Shown: one piece after another, positions 15,654 through 24,704 of the stretch
How positions within the stretch are numbered: position 1 is the stretch's first letter
How the letters are laid out: every line of letters starts with the position of its first letter
Assembly (NCBI GenBank): GCA_016793775.1
Contig: JAEULK010000073.1
Coordinates: forward strand, 62,001 to 126,000
Direction of reading: 5' to 3'
Length of the DNA: 64,000 bases
Source: Sphingopyxis sp.
Lineage (GTDB): Bacteria > Pseudomonadota > Alphaproteobacteria > Sphingomonadales > Sphingomonadaceae
Position numbers and translations under genes: made by a program
The notes under the pieces: generated by a model
Database searches by the model: none
What the model was told of the DNA's origin: nothing
The model's input: only the letters and a program-made list of their open reading frames with translations

Positions 15654-18014
15654 ATGCAAAAGGTGCGGGTGTACCCCACGCAAGACGTGTGGCAACCGAA
15701 ACATGTCAATATCCGCCGTTGGGCTGGCTCAGTTGCCAGCCTGGCACTGATCTCTACCCTGTTGATCGCCGAACCGGCCTATGCCCAGGCCGAACCCGAC
15801 GACACGGCGGCGGGCGCGAGCACGCCCTCCGACCCGGAAATCATCGTAACGGCGCGCCGGCGCGACGAAGCCGAGCAGGATGTGCCGATGTCGATCACGG
15901 TCGTCGGCCAGCAGGATCTGACCGAGCGCGGCGTCCGGACAATCGCCGACCTGCCGAGCGTCGCGCCCGGCCTCACCACCAGCTACCAGGCAGGCCGCCG
16001 CGGCGAACTCGTCTTTTCGCAGCGCGGTCAAGGACAGGCGTTCGGCGGCAGCGCGCCCGGCGTGGCGACCTATTTCGCCGATGTTCCCGATTTCGGGACG
16101 GCGATTTACGATCTTTCTAACGTCGCGGTGCTCAAGGGGCCGCAGGGCACGCTGTTCGGCCGCAATACGACGGGGGGCGCGGTGCTGCTGACCCCCGCGG
16201 CGCCCGAAGCTGAATGGGGCGGTTATCTGGTTGGCCGCTTGGGCAACTATGAGCGGCGCGACGTCGAGTTCGCGGTAACCGGGCCGGTCGCCGAAGGTGT
16301 GCAGGTCCGCCTCAGCGGGCAATATCTGTCGCGCGACGGCTATGCGATCAACATCTTCGACGGGCGCGACGTGGTGAACGAGAATAAATTCTCGTTCCGC
16401 GGCGCCCTGAAGATCAACCCGGTCGAAGGGTTCGAGAACTATACGATTTTCCAATATTCGCGTGTCAAGGAACGCGGCAGCGACACCCAGATCGTCTATA
16501 TCAACACCAATCCGGCGATCGCGAGCCCGTTCAATCCTGCGCTCGCGCCGCCGGGGACGATCGACTTTTCGGTCGAGGGGCCGCAAGCGGTGGCGGACCA
16601 GTTGGCGCGCGGTCCGCGGCGGATCAACGTTGACGGCGGGGCCTTCCATTATTCGAAATCGACCGGTGTGATCAACACGACGACGATCGCGGCGACTGAC
16701 AGCTTGACGCTGAAAAACATCTTCAGCTACCGGAAATACCGGGACGGCCAGACTTTCGATTTCGACGGATCGCCGCTGCCGATCGCGAACACCTTCAATC
16801 CGATCTTCGGCACGCGCCAGATTACCGAGGAAGCGCAGCTGCAATATCAGAAGGGAGCATTCGAGGCGACCGCCGGCTTCTATTACGAGGACCGCAAGAC
16901 GCCGCCCTATGTGCAGTTCGACTTCACGACCTTCTGGCCCTATCCGGACGGTGCCTTCGGCCCGCTGCCGCAGCAGGGCGTCTATCATGCGATCAGCTTC
17001 GACGTGTATGCGCGATCGAAGAGCCGCGCCTTCTATGCCGAGGCTTCCTACACGATCGCCGATGCGCTCGAACTGACGCTGGGCATCAGGCGGACGCACG
17101 ATGATCGGTCGGGCGGCAATTCGACGGCGATCGTCGAAAAGATATCGGGGGTCCCGATCACCGTCGCGGTCAATTCGGGCGAGGCCACCTTCAACGCGAC
17201 GACCTGGAACGCCAGTGTGGTGTACAAGGCGACCGACGACCTCAACCTCTATGCGACCTATCGCCGCGGCTACAAGGCGGGCGGGGTCAATACCACCTCG
17301 ACCGGCGGCCTGCTGTTCAAGCCCGAATATGTCGACGATTACGAAGCAGGCATCAAATATAGCGGTCTGGTCGGCGGCGTCCGCCTGATGGCCAATTTCG
17401 ATGCCTTTTATGACGATTATACCAATATCCAGCGCAACGTGGTGCTGCCGGGCGCGGTCGTGTCAACCGAAACGCGCAACGCCGCCTCGGCGAAGGTCAA
17501 GGGCTTCGACGTCCAGTTCCGCGTCGCACCTGCCGACATCGTCGATCTGGGGTTTGCTTATAGCTATATCGATGCCGAATATGGCACCTATACCGAACCG
17601 CTGTACGGCGACCTGTCGAACAGCATGTTCCCGCTGACGCCGAAGCACCAGTTCAACGTCGACCTGACGCTGCACGCGCCCGTTGATGACAGCATCGGCG
17701 AGATTTCGGCGCGCACCAACCTGTCATACCAAAGCAAGACCGCCTTTGGTGTGACCAACACGCTCAATGGCAATGCCGCCAACGACCTCGCGGTCCCGAC
17801 CACGGTGGTAGCAGGGCGAGCGCTGATCAACTTCCGGCTCGACTGGAACCATATCATGCGGTCGAATTTCAGCCTGGGTCTGTTCGTGACCAACCTCACC
17901 GACAAGACCTATCCCATCGCGAGCGCGAACCTGCTCAATGGACCCAGTTTCGCTTCGACCTATTCCTATGGTCCGCCGCGGATGTGGGGCATCGAAGGGC
18001 GAGTCGAGTTCTGA
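15654..18014 (+). CDS. TonB-dependent outer-membrane receptor
   Basis: 786 residues from the ATG at 15654. A signal peptide with ALISTLLIAEPAYAQA precedes a TonB-box-like EIIVTARRR, the plug domain (QDVPMSITVV, VAVLKGPQGTLFGRNTTGG) and a beta-barrel ending in the aromatic C-terminus GIEGRVEF. This is the common sphingomonad receptor type that imports carbon substrates such as aromatic or terpenoid compounds rather than only siderophores. Its position next to acyl-CoA dehydrogenases suggests uptake of the catabolic substrate of this region. The transcript ends at a strong terminator 9 bases after the stop. Confidence 0.93.
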   Translation: MQKVRVYPTQDVWQPKHVNIRRWAGSVASLALISTLLIAEPAYAQAEPDDTAAGASTPSDPEIIVTARRRDEAEQDVPMSITVVGQQDLTERGVRTIADLPSVAPGLTTSYQAGRRGELVFSQRGQGQAFGGSAPGVATYFADVPDFGTAIYDLSNVAVLKGPQGTLFGRNTTGGAVLLTPAAPEAEWGGYLVGRLGNYERRDVEFAVTGPVAEGVQVRLSGQYLSRDGYAINIFDGRDVVNENKFSFRGALKINPVEGFENYTIFQYSRVKERGSDTQIVYINTNPAIASPFNPALAPPGTIDFSVEGPQAVADQLARGPRRINVDGGAFHYSKSTGVINTTTIAATDSLTLKNIFSYRKYRDGQTFDFDGSPLPIANTFNPIFGTRQITEEAQLQYQKGAFEATAGFYYEDRKTPPYVQFDFTTFWPYPDGAFGPLPQQGVYHAISFDVYARSKSRAFYAEASYTIADALELTLGIRRTHDDRSGGNSTAIVEKISGVPITVAVNSGEATFNATTWNASVVYKATDDLNLYATYRRGYKAGGVNTTSTGGLLFKPEYVDDYEAGIKYSGLVGGVRLMANFDAFYDDYTNIQRNVVLPGAVVSTETRNAASAKVKGFDVQFRVAPADIVDLGFAYSYIDAEYGTYTEPLYGDLSNSMFPLTPKHQFNVDLTLHAPVDDSIGEISARTNLSYQSKTAFGVTNTLNGNAANDLAVPTTVVAGRALINFRLDWNHIMRSNFSLGLFVTNLTDKTYPIASANLLNGPSFASTYSYGPPRMWGIEGRVEF

Positions 18015-18022
18015 CAGGGGGC

Positions 18023-18063
18023 ACGGTACGCGGGCCAGGGCACGGCCCGCGTACCGTCTTTTT
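18023..18063 (+). terminator. Rho-independent terminator after TonB receptor
   Basis: A 14-base perfect stem (ACGGTACGCGGGCC at 18023-18036 with its complement at 18044-18057) with a 7-base loop is followed by C and five Ts. It ends transcription of the receptor. On the other strand there is no T run, so it would only weakly stop the converging TetR transcript. Confidence 0.93.
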
Positions 18064-18737
18064 CAGGCAGGTATCTCGGCAGCGTCGCTGTCATGCGCCC
18101 CGGGCAGATCCTCATATTGCGATATATATTCATGCCACGCGGCAGTGGTCGTCTCGAGGTCTCGCGTCGTCAGCAGGTCGAGCATCAGGCCGCGCAGTGT
18201 CGCTATATAGAGCCGGCCATGAACGCGCGCAGAGGCGGGTGTCATTCCCATTTGTTCAAATCGCGCCGAGATCGTCGCCTGCCAGTCGTGGACGAGCGTA
18301 TCGAGCAGCGGCGCGGTGTGCGCCCGGCCTTGCAGCGCATGGCCATAGACCTCGACGAACAGCCGCAGCGCGCCGTCGAGCGCGGGATCGCACGTGCGCT
18401 CCCAGCTGAGGCGGAACACCTCCATGGGCGACATCTTGCGTTCGGCGAGCGACTGGGCCCAGAGGCGGTTCTCGCGCTCGATCTCTTCGACCACGGCGAC
18501 GAGAAGCCCCTCCTTGGTCCCGAAATGATAGCTGAGCAGGCGGTGGCTGGTGCCGAGCTGGTCGGCGAGCTGGCGCAGCGACAGGTCGGCGATGCCGTGC
18601 GCGCGCAGATAGTTGAGCGTCGCGGTGAGCATGCGCTGGCGCGTTTCGGAGCGCGGCCCCTGCATCACCTCGGGAAGCTCTGCCGCGGGTTTCAGCTTCC
18701 GCTTGCGGATCGTCCTGCGCTTTTGCCGCTCGGCCAT
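18063..18737 (-). CDS. TetR-family regulator (copy 1 of paired modules)
   Basis: 224 residues with a basic N-terminal tail. Helix-turn-helix at about residues 55-75 reads LRQLADQLGTSHRLLSYHFGTKEGLL, the typical TetR recognition helix. The C-terminal ligand domain is mostly helical with no family I can name. The TetR protein at 53685 shares the GTSHR-LSYHFG-KEG core, so the two are paralogues. It is the last gene of a leftward run that includes a CoA ligase, hydrolase, DUF59, amidohydrolase, SRPBCC and monooxygenase genes, and may be co-transcribed with them, which would give feedback control. Confidence 0.9.
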   Translation of the reverse strand: MAERQKRRTIRKRKLKPAAELPEVMQGPRSETRQRMLTATLNYLRAHGIADLSLRQLADQLGTSHRLLSYHFGTKEGLLVAVVEEIERENRLWAQSLAERKMSPMEVFRLSWERTCDPALDGALRLFVEVYGHALQGRAHTAPLLDTLVHDWQATISARFEQMGMTPASARVHGRLYIATLRGLMLDLLTTRDLETTTAAWHEYISQYEDLPGAHDSDAAEIPA

Positions 18738-18780
18738 GCCCCCATCCTGCTCGCCCGCCGATGTTCGACGGGGCCGGCGC

Positions 18781-20367
18781 TCACTTAGCGTCGGTCAGCA
18801 TGTCGCGCAAATCGCGCTTCAATATCTTGCCGAGCAGTCCGGTCGGCATCGCGTCGATGAAGCGGATCTCGCGCGGGCGCTTGAAGGCCGACAGCTTGGA
18901 TTCGCAGGTTTCGACGATCGCGGCCTCAAGGTCGCCACTTGGCGCCGCGGCGACGATGAAGGCGACGGGAACCTCGTCGCGCATCGGATCGGGCTTGCCG
19001 ACGACGGCGCATTCGACCACCCCCGGCACCGCAGCGATTACCGTCTCGATCTCGAGCGCCGCGACATTCTCGCCGCCGACCTTGAGCATATCCTTGGCGC
19101 GACCGGCGAAGAACAGCTCGCCGCCGGGCGCCATACTGGTCTCGTCGCCGGTGTCGAACCAGCCGTCGGCGTCGAAGGCGTCGGCAGTCGCATCGGGATC
19201 GTGTAGATATTCATAGAAGAGCGAGAGCCCCGGAACGCCGCGGACAAACAGCCGTCCGATTTCGCCGTGTCCGGCTTCGCTGCCGTCGTCGCGGCGGATC
19301 GAGGCCTGATATTCGGGGCGCAGCCGGCCCATCGCGCCTTCGGGGCCGGCAAAGCCCTGCTCGCTGGCAATGCAGGCCGACACGGTCTCGGTCATCCCGT
19401 ACCAGCCGGTCGTCCTTATGCCCCAACGCGTTTGCGCGATGCCCACATCGCCTGCAAAAGCCCAGACGCGGAACCGGTGCTGCTCCGGATCGTCCAGCGG
19501 CAGCAGCGCGCGGAGTGGGAAGGGCGACATGCTGGCCCAAGTACAGCCGTGCCGCACCGACAGGTCCCAGAATCGGCGCGCGGAGAAGCGCGGGGTCAGG
19601 ACCGCCGAGGCGCCCGCCCACATCGTCGAAAGCATCGAATAGGCGAGCGCGTTGGTGTGGAAGAGCGGGAAATGGACGATGGCGCGATCGTCGCTACCGA
19701 GTTCGAGGACCGATGCCATCGTCCGCGCTGCCCATAAGGCGTTCGCCTGCGTCCACACGACTCCCTTGGGGCGCGAGGTGGTACCCGAGGTGAACTGAAT
19801 GCTGTTCGGCGCAAGCGGTTCGGCGACTGCGCGGGCGGGGAGCGTGACGGGGTCGCCGCGGAGGTCGGCAAGCGCGACGATGGCGCCGCCGGGCGCCGGT
19901 TCGGGCGCGCTGCCCGAGTCCGTCGCAGTGCAGGCGATCCAGCGAAAATCATGGTCGATCGCGGCGAACAGCGGCAGATATTGCGGCTGGGTGATTGCCG
20001 CCACCGCGCCGCTGCGCGCGGCGAAATAGGCGAGCTCGTCCTCGGTCGAATGGGTATTGGTGGTGACCACCACCGCGCCGAGCCGCGAACAAGCGAACCA
20101 TAGGAAGAGGAATTCGGGGCAATTGTCGGTGTGGAGCAGCACGAACTCGCCTGCCTCGACCCCGCGCGCGGCAAGCCCCGCCGCATAAGCGCGGGTTTCT
20201 TCGGCAAAGGCGGCATAGGTCCAAGTCTCGGTCGGCGCCTCGAAGGATTCCCAGATCAGATAGGGGCGCTCTCCGTGCCGGCGCGCCTGCTCATCGACGA
20301 GCCACGACACGTCGCGGCCGATGAAAGGGTGAAGCGCGGGTAGCGGCAGGGCGGTCGGGGCGGGCAT
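18781..20367 (-). CDS. AMP-forming acyl-CoA synthetase (copy 1 of paired modules)
   Basis: 528 residues, full length for the ANL superfamily. The P-loop is [12 protein letters not shown], followed by GWYGMTE (A5), the DGWFDTGD motif with the ribose-binding Asp, and a C-terminal LGKILKRDLRD with the catalytic Lys. The enzyme activates a carboxylic acid to its CoA thioester through an acyl-AMP. It is clearly paralogous to the ligase at 59655 (both share [16 protein letters not shown] and EFLF.W.AC.RLGA). Its place in the amidohydrolase/hydrolase operon suggests it activates an acid released there; the substrate is unknown. Confidence 0.92.
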   Translation of the reverse strand: MPAPTALPLPALHPFIGRDVSWLVDEQARRHGERPYLIWESFEAPTETWTYAAFAEETRAYAAGLAARGVEAGEFVLLHTDNCPEFLFLWFACSRLGAVVVTTNTHSTEDELAYFAARSGAVAAITQPQYLPLFAAIDHDFRWIACTATDSGSAPEPAPGGAIVALADLRGDPVTLPARAVAEPLAPNSIQFTSGTTSRPKGVVWTQANALWAARTMASVLELGSDDRAIVHFPLFHTNALAYSMLSTMWAGASAVLTPRFSARRFWDLSVRHGCTWASMSPFPLRALLPLDDPEQHRFRVWAFAGDVGIAQTRWGIRTTGWYGMTETVSACIASEQGFAGPEGAMGRLRPEYQASIRRDDGSEAGHGEIGRLFVRGVPGLSLFYEYLHDPDATADAFDADGWFDTGDETSMAPGGELFFAGRAKDMLKVGGENVAALEIETVIAAVPGVVECAVVGKPDPMRDEVPVAFIVAAAPSGDLEAAIVETCESKLSAFKRPREIRFIDAMPTGLLGKILKRDLRDMLTDAK

Positions 20368-20388
20368 GCAGATCCTCTCGTGCGATTG

Positions 20389-21294
20389 TCAGTCGATTTC
20401 GGCGAGCAGTTCGCGGCAGAGGCCGAAGAAAACGGGCATCGCCTGCGGGCCGGGGAAATGATGGACCATCCCCTCGATCCGCTGCTGCTTCACCTTGACG
20501 CCCGCGGCGGCGAGGCGCTGCGCATAGAGCTCGCCCTCGTCGCGTACCGGGTCGTTCTCGATCGTGATGACCACCGCGGGCGGTAAGTCGGTGAAATCGC
20601 CGGCGAGCAAAGGCGAGATTTCGGGGTTCTGCCGGTCGACGCCGGGCGCATATTGGTCATAGGCCCAGACGAGCTGGCGTTTGGTCAGGACATAGCCGTC
20701 AGCGAATTCCTCGATCGACGGGGATGACAGGCTGGCATCGACGAGCGGCGCGAACAACAATTGGAAAGCGAGCTTCGGCGAGCCGCGGCGATGCGAGCGC
20801 ACCGCGAGCGAGGCCGCGAGGTTGCCGCCGCTGCTTTCGCCCGCGATGCCGATCCGTCCGGGATCGACGTTCAGTTCGGCGGCATGCGCAAAGGTCCATT
20901 GCAGCGCCGCGTCGCCATCGTTCAAGGGGTCCGGATAGCTTGCCTCGGGCGACAGGCGCTGGTCCACGGCCACGACAACGCAGCCGACGATCTTGGCCGT
21001 CGCGCGGCGCAGCGGATCCATCTGGTCGAGCGTCGTGCGCGTGAAGGACCCGCCGCGCGTCCACACCGCCGCTGCGAAGGGGCCTTCGCCCTCGGGGGTA
21101 TAGATGCGCAACGTCAGCGGCTGGCCATCGCCGCCCGCGATCGCGACATCCTCGACCTTGCCGATATCGAGCGGCGGGTCGGTGCGGACGAGCTTCGCCG
21201 CGGCGTCTCGAAATTCCTGCACCGTCGCCTCGGGCGGCTGGGCGATATCTGCCATCGCTTGCAGGAAAGCGGCGGCGTCGGGATGAAGCGGCAT
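20389..21294 (-). CDS. Alpha/beta hydrolase, HSL-type, with altered oxyanion motif
   Basis: 301 residues. The nucleophile elbow GESSGG (Ser154) followed by N, the acid in ENDPVRDE and the final His of VHHF fit the hormone-sensitive-lipase (alpha/beta-hydrolase 3) family of esterases. The usual oxyanion-hole HGGG is replaced by TRGGSF (Arg80-Gly-Gly), so the normally invariant His is Arg; the substrate or rate may differ. It lies 3 bases from the DUF59 stop and 21 bases from the CoA ligase stop side, within the same leftward operon, and could release an acid for the ligase. Confidence 0.88.
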   Translation of the reverse strand: MPLHPDAAAFLQAMADIAQPPEATVQEFRDAAAKLVRTDPPLDIGKVEDVAIAGGDGQPLTLRIYTPEGEGPFAAAVWTRGGSFTRTTLDQMDPLRRATAKIVGCVVVAVDQRLSPEASYPDPLNDGDAALQWTFAHAAELNVDPGRIGIAGESSGGNLAASLAVRSHRRGSPKLAFQLLFAPLVDASLSSPSIEEFADGYVLTKRQLVWAYDQYAPGVDRQNPEISPLLAGDFTDLPPAVVITIENDPVRDEGELYAQRLAAAGVKVKQQRIEGMVHHFPGPQAMPVFFGLCRELLAEID

Positions 21295-21297
21295 CGT

Positions 21298-21702
21298 TCA
21301 GACCTCCTCGGTTGCAGGCTCCGTCACAGCAGGACGTTCCTGCCATTGTCGCGGACGCACCGGCGCGATCGCGCGCGATCTGGTGCGCGCGCCATGAAGG
21401 ATGCCACGCCCGGCGGGCGTCATCTCGGCCTCGCTCCACGGCCGGACGTTGTCGATGGTGATGACGACTTCTCCGATCTCGTCGATTTCGGCCAGCCGCT
21501 CCTCGATCCCCATCATGATGCTGCCGATCATCGTGCACCAGGGCGAGGTCGGGCGGAGCGCAAGGCGCACGGTCCCGTCGGCCTCGACATCGAGCCCGGT
21601 AACAAGGCCCATGTCGACGATGCTCATGCCGGCGTTGCAGCGCACGCTGCACGGGTCGTACACGGTCGCGAGCGCCGCATCGATCCGGTCGCGCACGCTC
21701 AT
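21298..21702 (-). CDS. DUF59/MIP18-like protein (copy 1), paired with amidohydrolase
   Basis: 134 residues. VYDPCSV, SIVDMGLV and TSPWCTM correspond to the DUF59 pattern in which a Cys near the end of the second conserved block binds or transfers a metal or Fe-S unit (as in PaaD and MIP18). The C-terminus has a Pro/Arg-rich tail. Its ATG overlaps the TGA of the amidohydrolase gene by four bases, so the two products are made together. The same overlap-type pairing recurs at 55579. Perhaps it matures or delivers metal to the amidohydrolase; that is inference. Confidence 0.78.
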   Translation of the reverse strand: MSVRDRIDAALATVYDPCSVRCNAGMSIVDMGLVTGLDVEADGTVRLALRPTSPWCTMIGSIMMGIEERLAEIDEIGEVVITIDNVRPWSEAEMTPAGRGILHGARTRSRAIAPVRPRQWQERPAVTEPATEEV

Positions 21703-22790
21703 GCCGCGAGCCCGATCTTGCCGTCCTTCAGATAGCGGCGCCAGTTCGAATAGGGCGCCTGCTGGCCGGTCTCGCGCTTTTCCTGGGCGAATTCGTCGTT
21801 TTCCAGCGCCGCGCGCGCCTTATCCTCGTCCAGCCCGACGATGCGGGCGAAATTGCCACCAAGAATAAGGGCCTTATCCTCGTCGGTAATCTGCGGGATG
21901 CCGAAGCGCTCCATCGACTGTTCGCTGAGCTGGAAGTCGTGGAACTTCTCGAGGATCGGTTGCGAGTGGAGCACCATGTTGCCCGACGAGAAGATAACCT
22001 TCTGCGGTCCGCCCCACGCCATGAAGTTCGCCATCATCTCCTCGAAATGTCCCGGCTGCTTCGTTGCGAAGGCCGAGGTGCATTCGAGGTTGGCATAGAT
22101 GTTCGGCATCGAGGCGAGCTGGAGCAAGGTTTCGTCCATGAACGACCAGCCCGCATGGACGATCTCGAACGCTAGGTCGGGAAAAGCCGCCGCGGCGCCG
22201 CCGACGTCGTCGAGCTTGAACGGATTGATCGGCACCGGGCCGAGCGGCGCCGCCTTGTGGATCGCGACGATCTTGATCCCGCGGTCCTGCGCCGCCTGGA
22301 ACAGCGGATAGGCGAGTTTGTCGTCGTCCATCCGCCACGATCGGAACGGATTAACCTGTGCCGGATAGAGCTTCAGCCCCACCGCCTGCGGCAGTTCGTC
22401 CATCTGCTCGTCGAATTCGCGCAGGCAGGTGTCGAGACCGAGCGTCGGATCGAGCCCGACATAACCGAAAAAGCGCTGCGGCCAGCGGCGGAGGGCTTCC
22501 ACCGTCTTGTGCCGGGCGCAAAGGCCGTCCTTGAAATAGCTGTTGAGGCGGAGCGTATGGGTTGCCGCCATATCGACTTCGCTTTCGAGGAAAAGCGTGC
22601 GCGCCAGGACCTCGATCGGCCAGTCGGTGCATTGCTCGGCGGCCGAAAGGCCGATGCCGGGCTGCCACAGCTCGTGCAGTCCGCATAGCTGCATGCGCAT
22701 CGTCTGGGCGAAGCGGTTGTCCTCGGTATTTTCGTCACTCATGTCATAGGCATGCGCGACCGCATCGATGATCAGATGTTTATGTGCCAT
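21699..22790 (-). CDS. Amidohydrolase_2-family metal-dependent hydrolase/decarboxylase (copy 1)
   Basis: 363 residues of the amidohydrolase_2 (ACMSD-like) TIM-barrel family: GYVGLDP, GLKLYP, VAIHKAAP and EIVHAGWS supply typical barrel positions. The first metal motif, normally HxH, reads DAVAHAY so that only His13 remains; and the late Asp (usual GSD) reads FSSGNM, with Ser and Asn instead. The paralogue at 54494 keeps an Asp there. The family hydrolyses amides or lactones or decarboxylates. It overlaps the DUF59 gene and sits in the operon with a flavin monooxygenase-like protein and SRPBCC protein. The reaction is unknown. Confidence 0.85.
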   Translation of the reverse strand: MAHKHLIIDAVAHAYDMSDENTEDNRFAQTMRMQLCGLHELWQPGIGLSAAEQCTDWPIEVLARTLFLESEVDMAATHTLRLNSYFKDGLCARHKTVEALRRWPQRFFGYVGLDPTLGLDTCLREFDEQMDELPQAVGLKLYPAQVNPFRSWRMDDDKLAYPLFQAAQDRGIKIVAIHKAAPLGPVPINPFKLDDVGGAAAAFPDLAFEIVHAGWSFMDETLLQLASMPNIYANLECTSAFATKQPGHFEEMMANFMAWGGPQKVIFSSGNMVLHSQPILEKFHDFQLSEQSMERFGIPQITDEDKALILGGNFARIVGLDEDKARAALENDEFAQEKRETGQQAPYSNWRRYLKDGKIGLAA

Positions 22791-22812
22791 GCGGCCCTTG
22801 CTCCCTTCGGCT

Positions 22813-23298
22813 TTATGTCTGCGCTGCCGCGGCTGCCGGGGCCGCGGCGGGCGTTGAGCGGATTTCGGCGGCGCGGGCGAGCGATCCGCTGAGCGTCGCG
22901 AGCACCCATTTCATGAAGCGCCGCATCACCCAGCCAAGACCCGGGACGGGGCGGAACGACGACGTCCAGACGATGCGGGTGCCGCCACCCGGCAGCGGGT
23001 CGAGCAGTGTCTCGCCGCGATAGTCGCGCATCGGCAGGCCGCTCAGCAGCGTATAGGCCATCAGGCGGTCGGGGATGATCTCGACGATCTCCTCGCGCAC
23101 GTCGAGGCCCCAGCGCGACGACAGCACGCGAATTTCGCCGACCCCGTGCGGCGCGTCGAAGCCGGGGCGTTCCATGCGATAGCCGTGAACCTGGCTCCAC
23201 TCCGGGTAGGTCGAGGAATCGGCGAGCAGCGCGAACACCGCCGCCGGCGGCGCGGCGCTGTCGCAGGCATGGCGGACGGTGATGCGCCGCGCGCTCAC
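22813..23298 (-). CDS. SRPBCC (START-like) family protein
   Basis: 161 residues from a GTG at 23298 whose GTGA overlaps the stop of the upstream monooxygenase gene. The fold is a polyketide-cyclase/START-like helix-grip: start ITVRHACDSAAPPAAVFALLAD, mid strands GVGEIRVLSSRW and ETLLDPLPGGGTRIVW, and long C-terminal helix. Such proteins bind hydrophobic ligands and may act as cyclase, dehydratase or carrier. The tight coupling to the flavin enzyme suggests it acts on the same substrate or its product. The C-terminus ends in an Ala-rich tail. Confidence 0.83.
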   Translation of the reverse strand: MSARRITVRHACDSAAPPAAVFALLADSSTYPEWSQVHGYRMERPGFDAPHGVGEIRVLSSRWGLDVREEIVEIIPDRLMAYTLLSGLPMRDYRGETLLDPLPGGGTRIVWTSSFRPVPGLGWVMRRFMKWVLATLSGSLARAAEIRSTPAAAPAAAAAQT

Positions 23299-24509
23299 AG
23301 CGCCGCCTCGTTGGGAACGGGAACGTCCATCAGCATCGCGCCATAGGGGCGGAAGACCTCGGGACTGGCGGTCACATGCTGGCACGCGGCGCGCAGGTCG
23401 CGATAGCGCCGCTGCAGCGCCGATCCGTCGTAGAGCGGGTTGGCGCCGGCCAGCGAGAACAGCACATCCATGATCGCGACGCATTCGGCGTGGACGTGCG
23501 AAAGCATCGAGCGAAAGCGGATGCGGTCGCGCGGGGCGAAGATATCGCCGGCCTCCGCCATCGCCCATGACGCATTCGCTTCCGCCATCACGAACGCGCG
23601 CGCCGCGTCGAGCCGCGTTGCGGCAGCGCCGACGCTGTGCTGGACGAGCGGGTCTTCGCAGGTGCGGATGGTCGGATTGAGCACCGGGCGCTTGGTCGGC
23701 AACAGGTCGATCACGTCAGCCAGCGCCCCGCGCACGATCCCGATAATGACGGCGCAATGGAACGGTCCCAGCGCCATCCAGGTCGGCAGACGGCCGAGGG
23801 GCCAAGGGCATTCGGGAAGGCCGGTTCCCGCCGCGGGGGCGGCATGCTGTGCCGGCAGGACGGTGTCGATCAATATGTCGTGGCTCATCGTCGAGCGCAG
23901 GCCGAGCGCGTGCCAGGTATCGCGGATTTCGACGCGATCGGGCGGCACGGCAAAGATTCGCGCGTCGGGCAGGCCGTTCGGCAGCATGCGGATCGCATCG
24001 CCGTCCTTGACCATCGCTGCGGCGATGAACCAGTCGGCGTCATAGGCACCGCTCGCAAGCGGCCAATGCCCCTTCAGATGCCAGCCGCCTTCGGTTTCGA
24101 CCGCGACCCCGCGCGGGATCAGCGAAGCGCGGGTCAGCACCCCATGTTCGGGTGCGCGCGCGGTCGCGATCGTTAGATCGAAGCGCGTCCACAGCGCCGC
24201 CGATTCGACCCCGATCATCGTGCTCCAGCCCGCCGAGCCGTCGAGCGAGGCGAGCGTTTCGATCACGGGCAGTGCGTCGGGCAGGCGGAATTCGCCGCCG
24301 CCATATTCGTGCGGCCACAACATGCGGAAGACGCCGGTCGCGGCGAGCGCGTCGAACAGGGGCGCTGGCGGTCGGCGGTCGCGCTCGGTCTCTTCGGCGG
24401 TCGCCGTAAATTCGCCCGACAAGGCGCGGATCGCCGCCTCGATCCCGCCTGGCGTCAGCTCCGACAGCGTGTCGGCGGCCAATTCAGCCCGTTGTGCAAT
24501 CCCCGGCAT
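23295..24509 (-). CDS. Acyl-CoA-dehydrogenase-fold flavin monooxygenase (HpaH/HsaA type)
   Basis: 404 residues from the ATG at 24509, which has an AAGGA ribosome site 7 bases ahead. The sequence matches the acyl-CoA-dehydrogenase fold of group D flavin monooxygenases: FRMLWPHEYGGGEF, ETLASLDGSAGWSTM, and GHWPLASGAYDADWF, with a C-terminal helical bundle containing HVHAECV. HsaA and related enzymes hydroxylate phenolic rings with reduced FMN or FADH2 supplied by a separate reductase. I find no reductase gene nearby. It begins the leftward operon to 18063 and is divergent from the gene at 24705. Confidence 0.8.
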   Translation of the reverse strand: MPGIAQRAELAADTLSELTPGGIEAAIRALSGEFTATAEETERDRRPPAPLFDALAATGVFRMLWPHEYGGGEFRLPDALPVIETLASLDGSAGWSTMIGVESAALWTRFDLTIATARAPEHGVLTRASLIPRGVAVETEGGWHLKGHWPLASGAYDADWFIAAAMVKDGDAIRMLPNGLPDARIFAVPPDRVEIRDTWHALGLRSTMSHDILIDTVLPAQHAAPAAGTGLPECPWPLGRLPTWMALGPFHCAVIIGIVRGALADVIDLLPTKRPVLNPTIRTCEDPLVQHSVGAAATRLDAARAFVMAEANASWAMAEAGDIFAPRDRIRFRSMLSHVHAECVAIMDVLFSLAGANPLYDGSALQRRYRDLRAACQHVTASPEVFRPYGAMLMDVPVPNEAAL

Positions 24510-24704
24510 CATCATTTCCTTGATGTTATTGCCAATCCCTGACGTCAAATGTACCATCCGGAAAAATCGATATGCAAGTCATTTTCTTTAAATAAAAAAC
24601 TGCGATACTTTTTAGGGAGATAATCGACTGTTTGGACGCAGCGAGCGTCGGATGATCCGGCGACTCGCGACGGATGAAGCGGCCGATGCGACAGGGAGGA
24701 TGCC

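Noticed and set aside
15729..17099. 456-residue open reading on the strand opposite the first TonB receptor
   Set aside because: It is Arg-rich and domain-free, and runs antisense to a receptor with signal peptide, plug and barrel motifs; high GC causes such long spurious frames.
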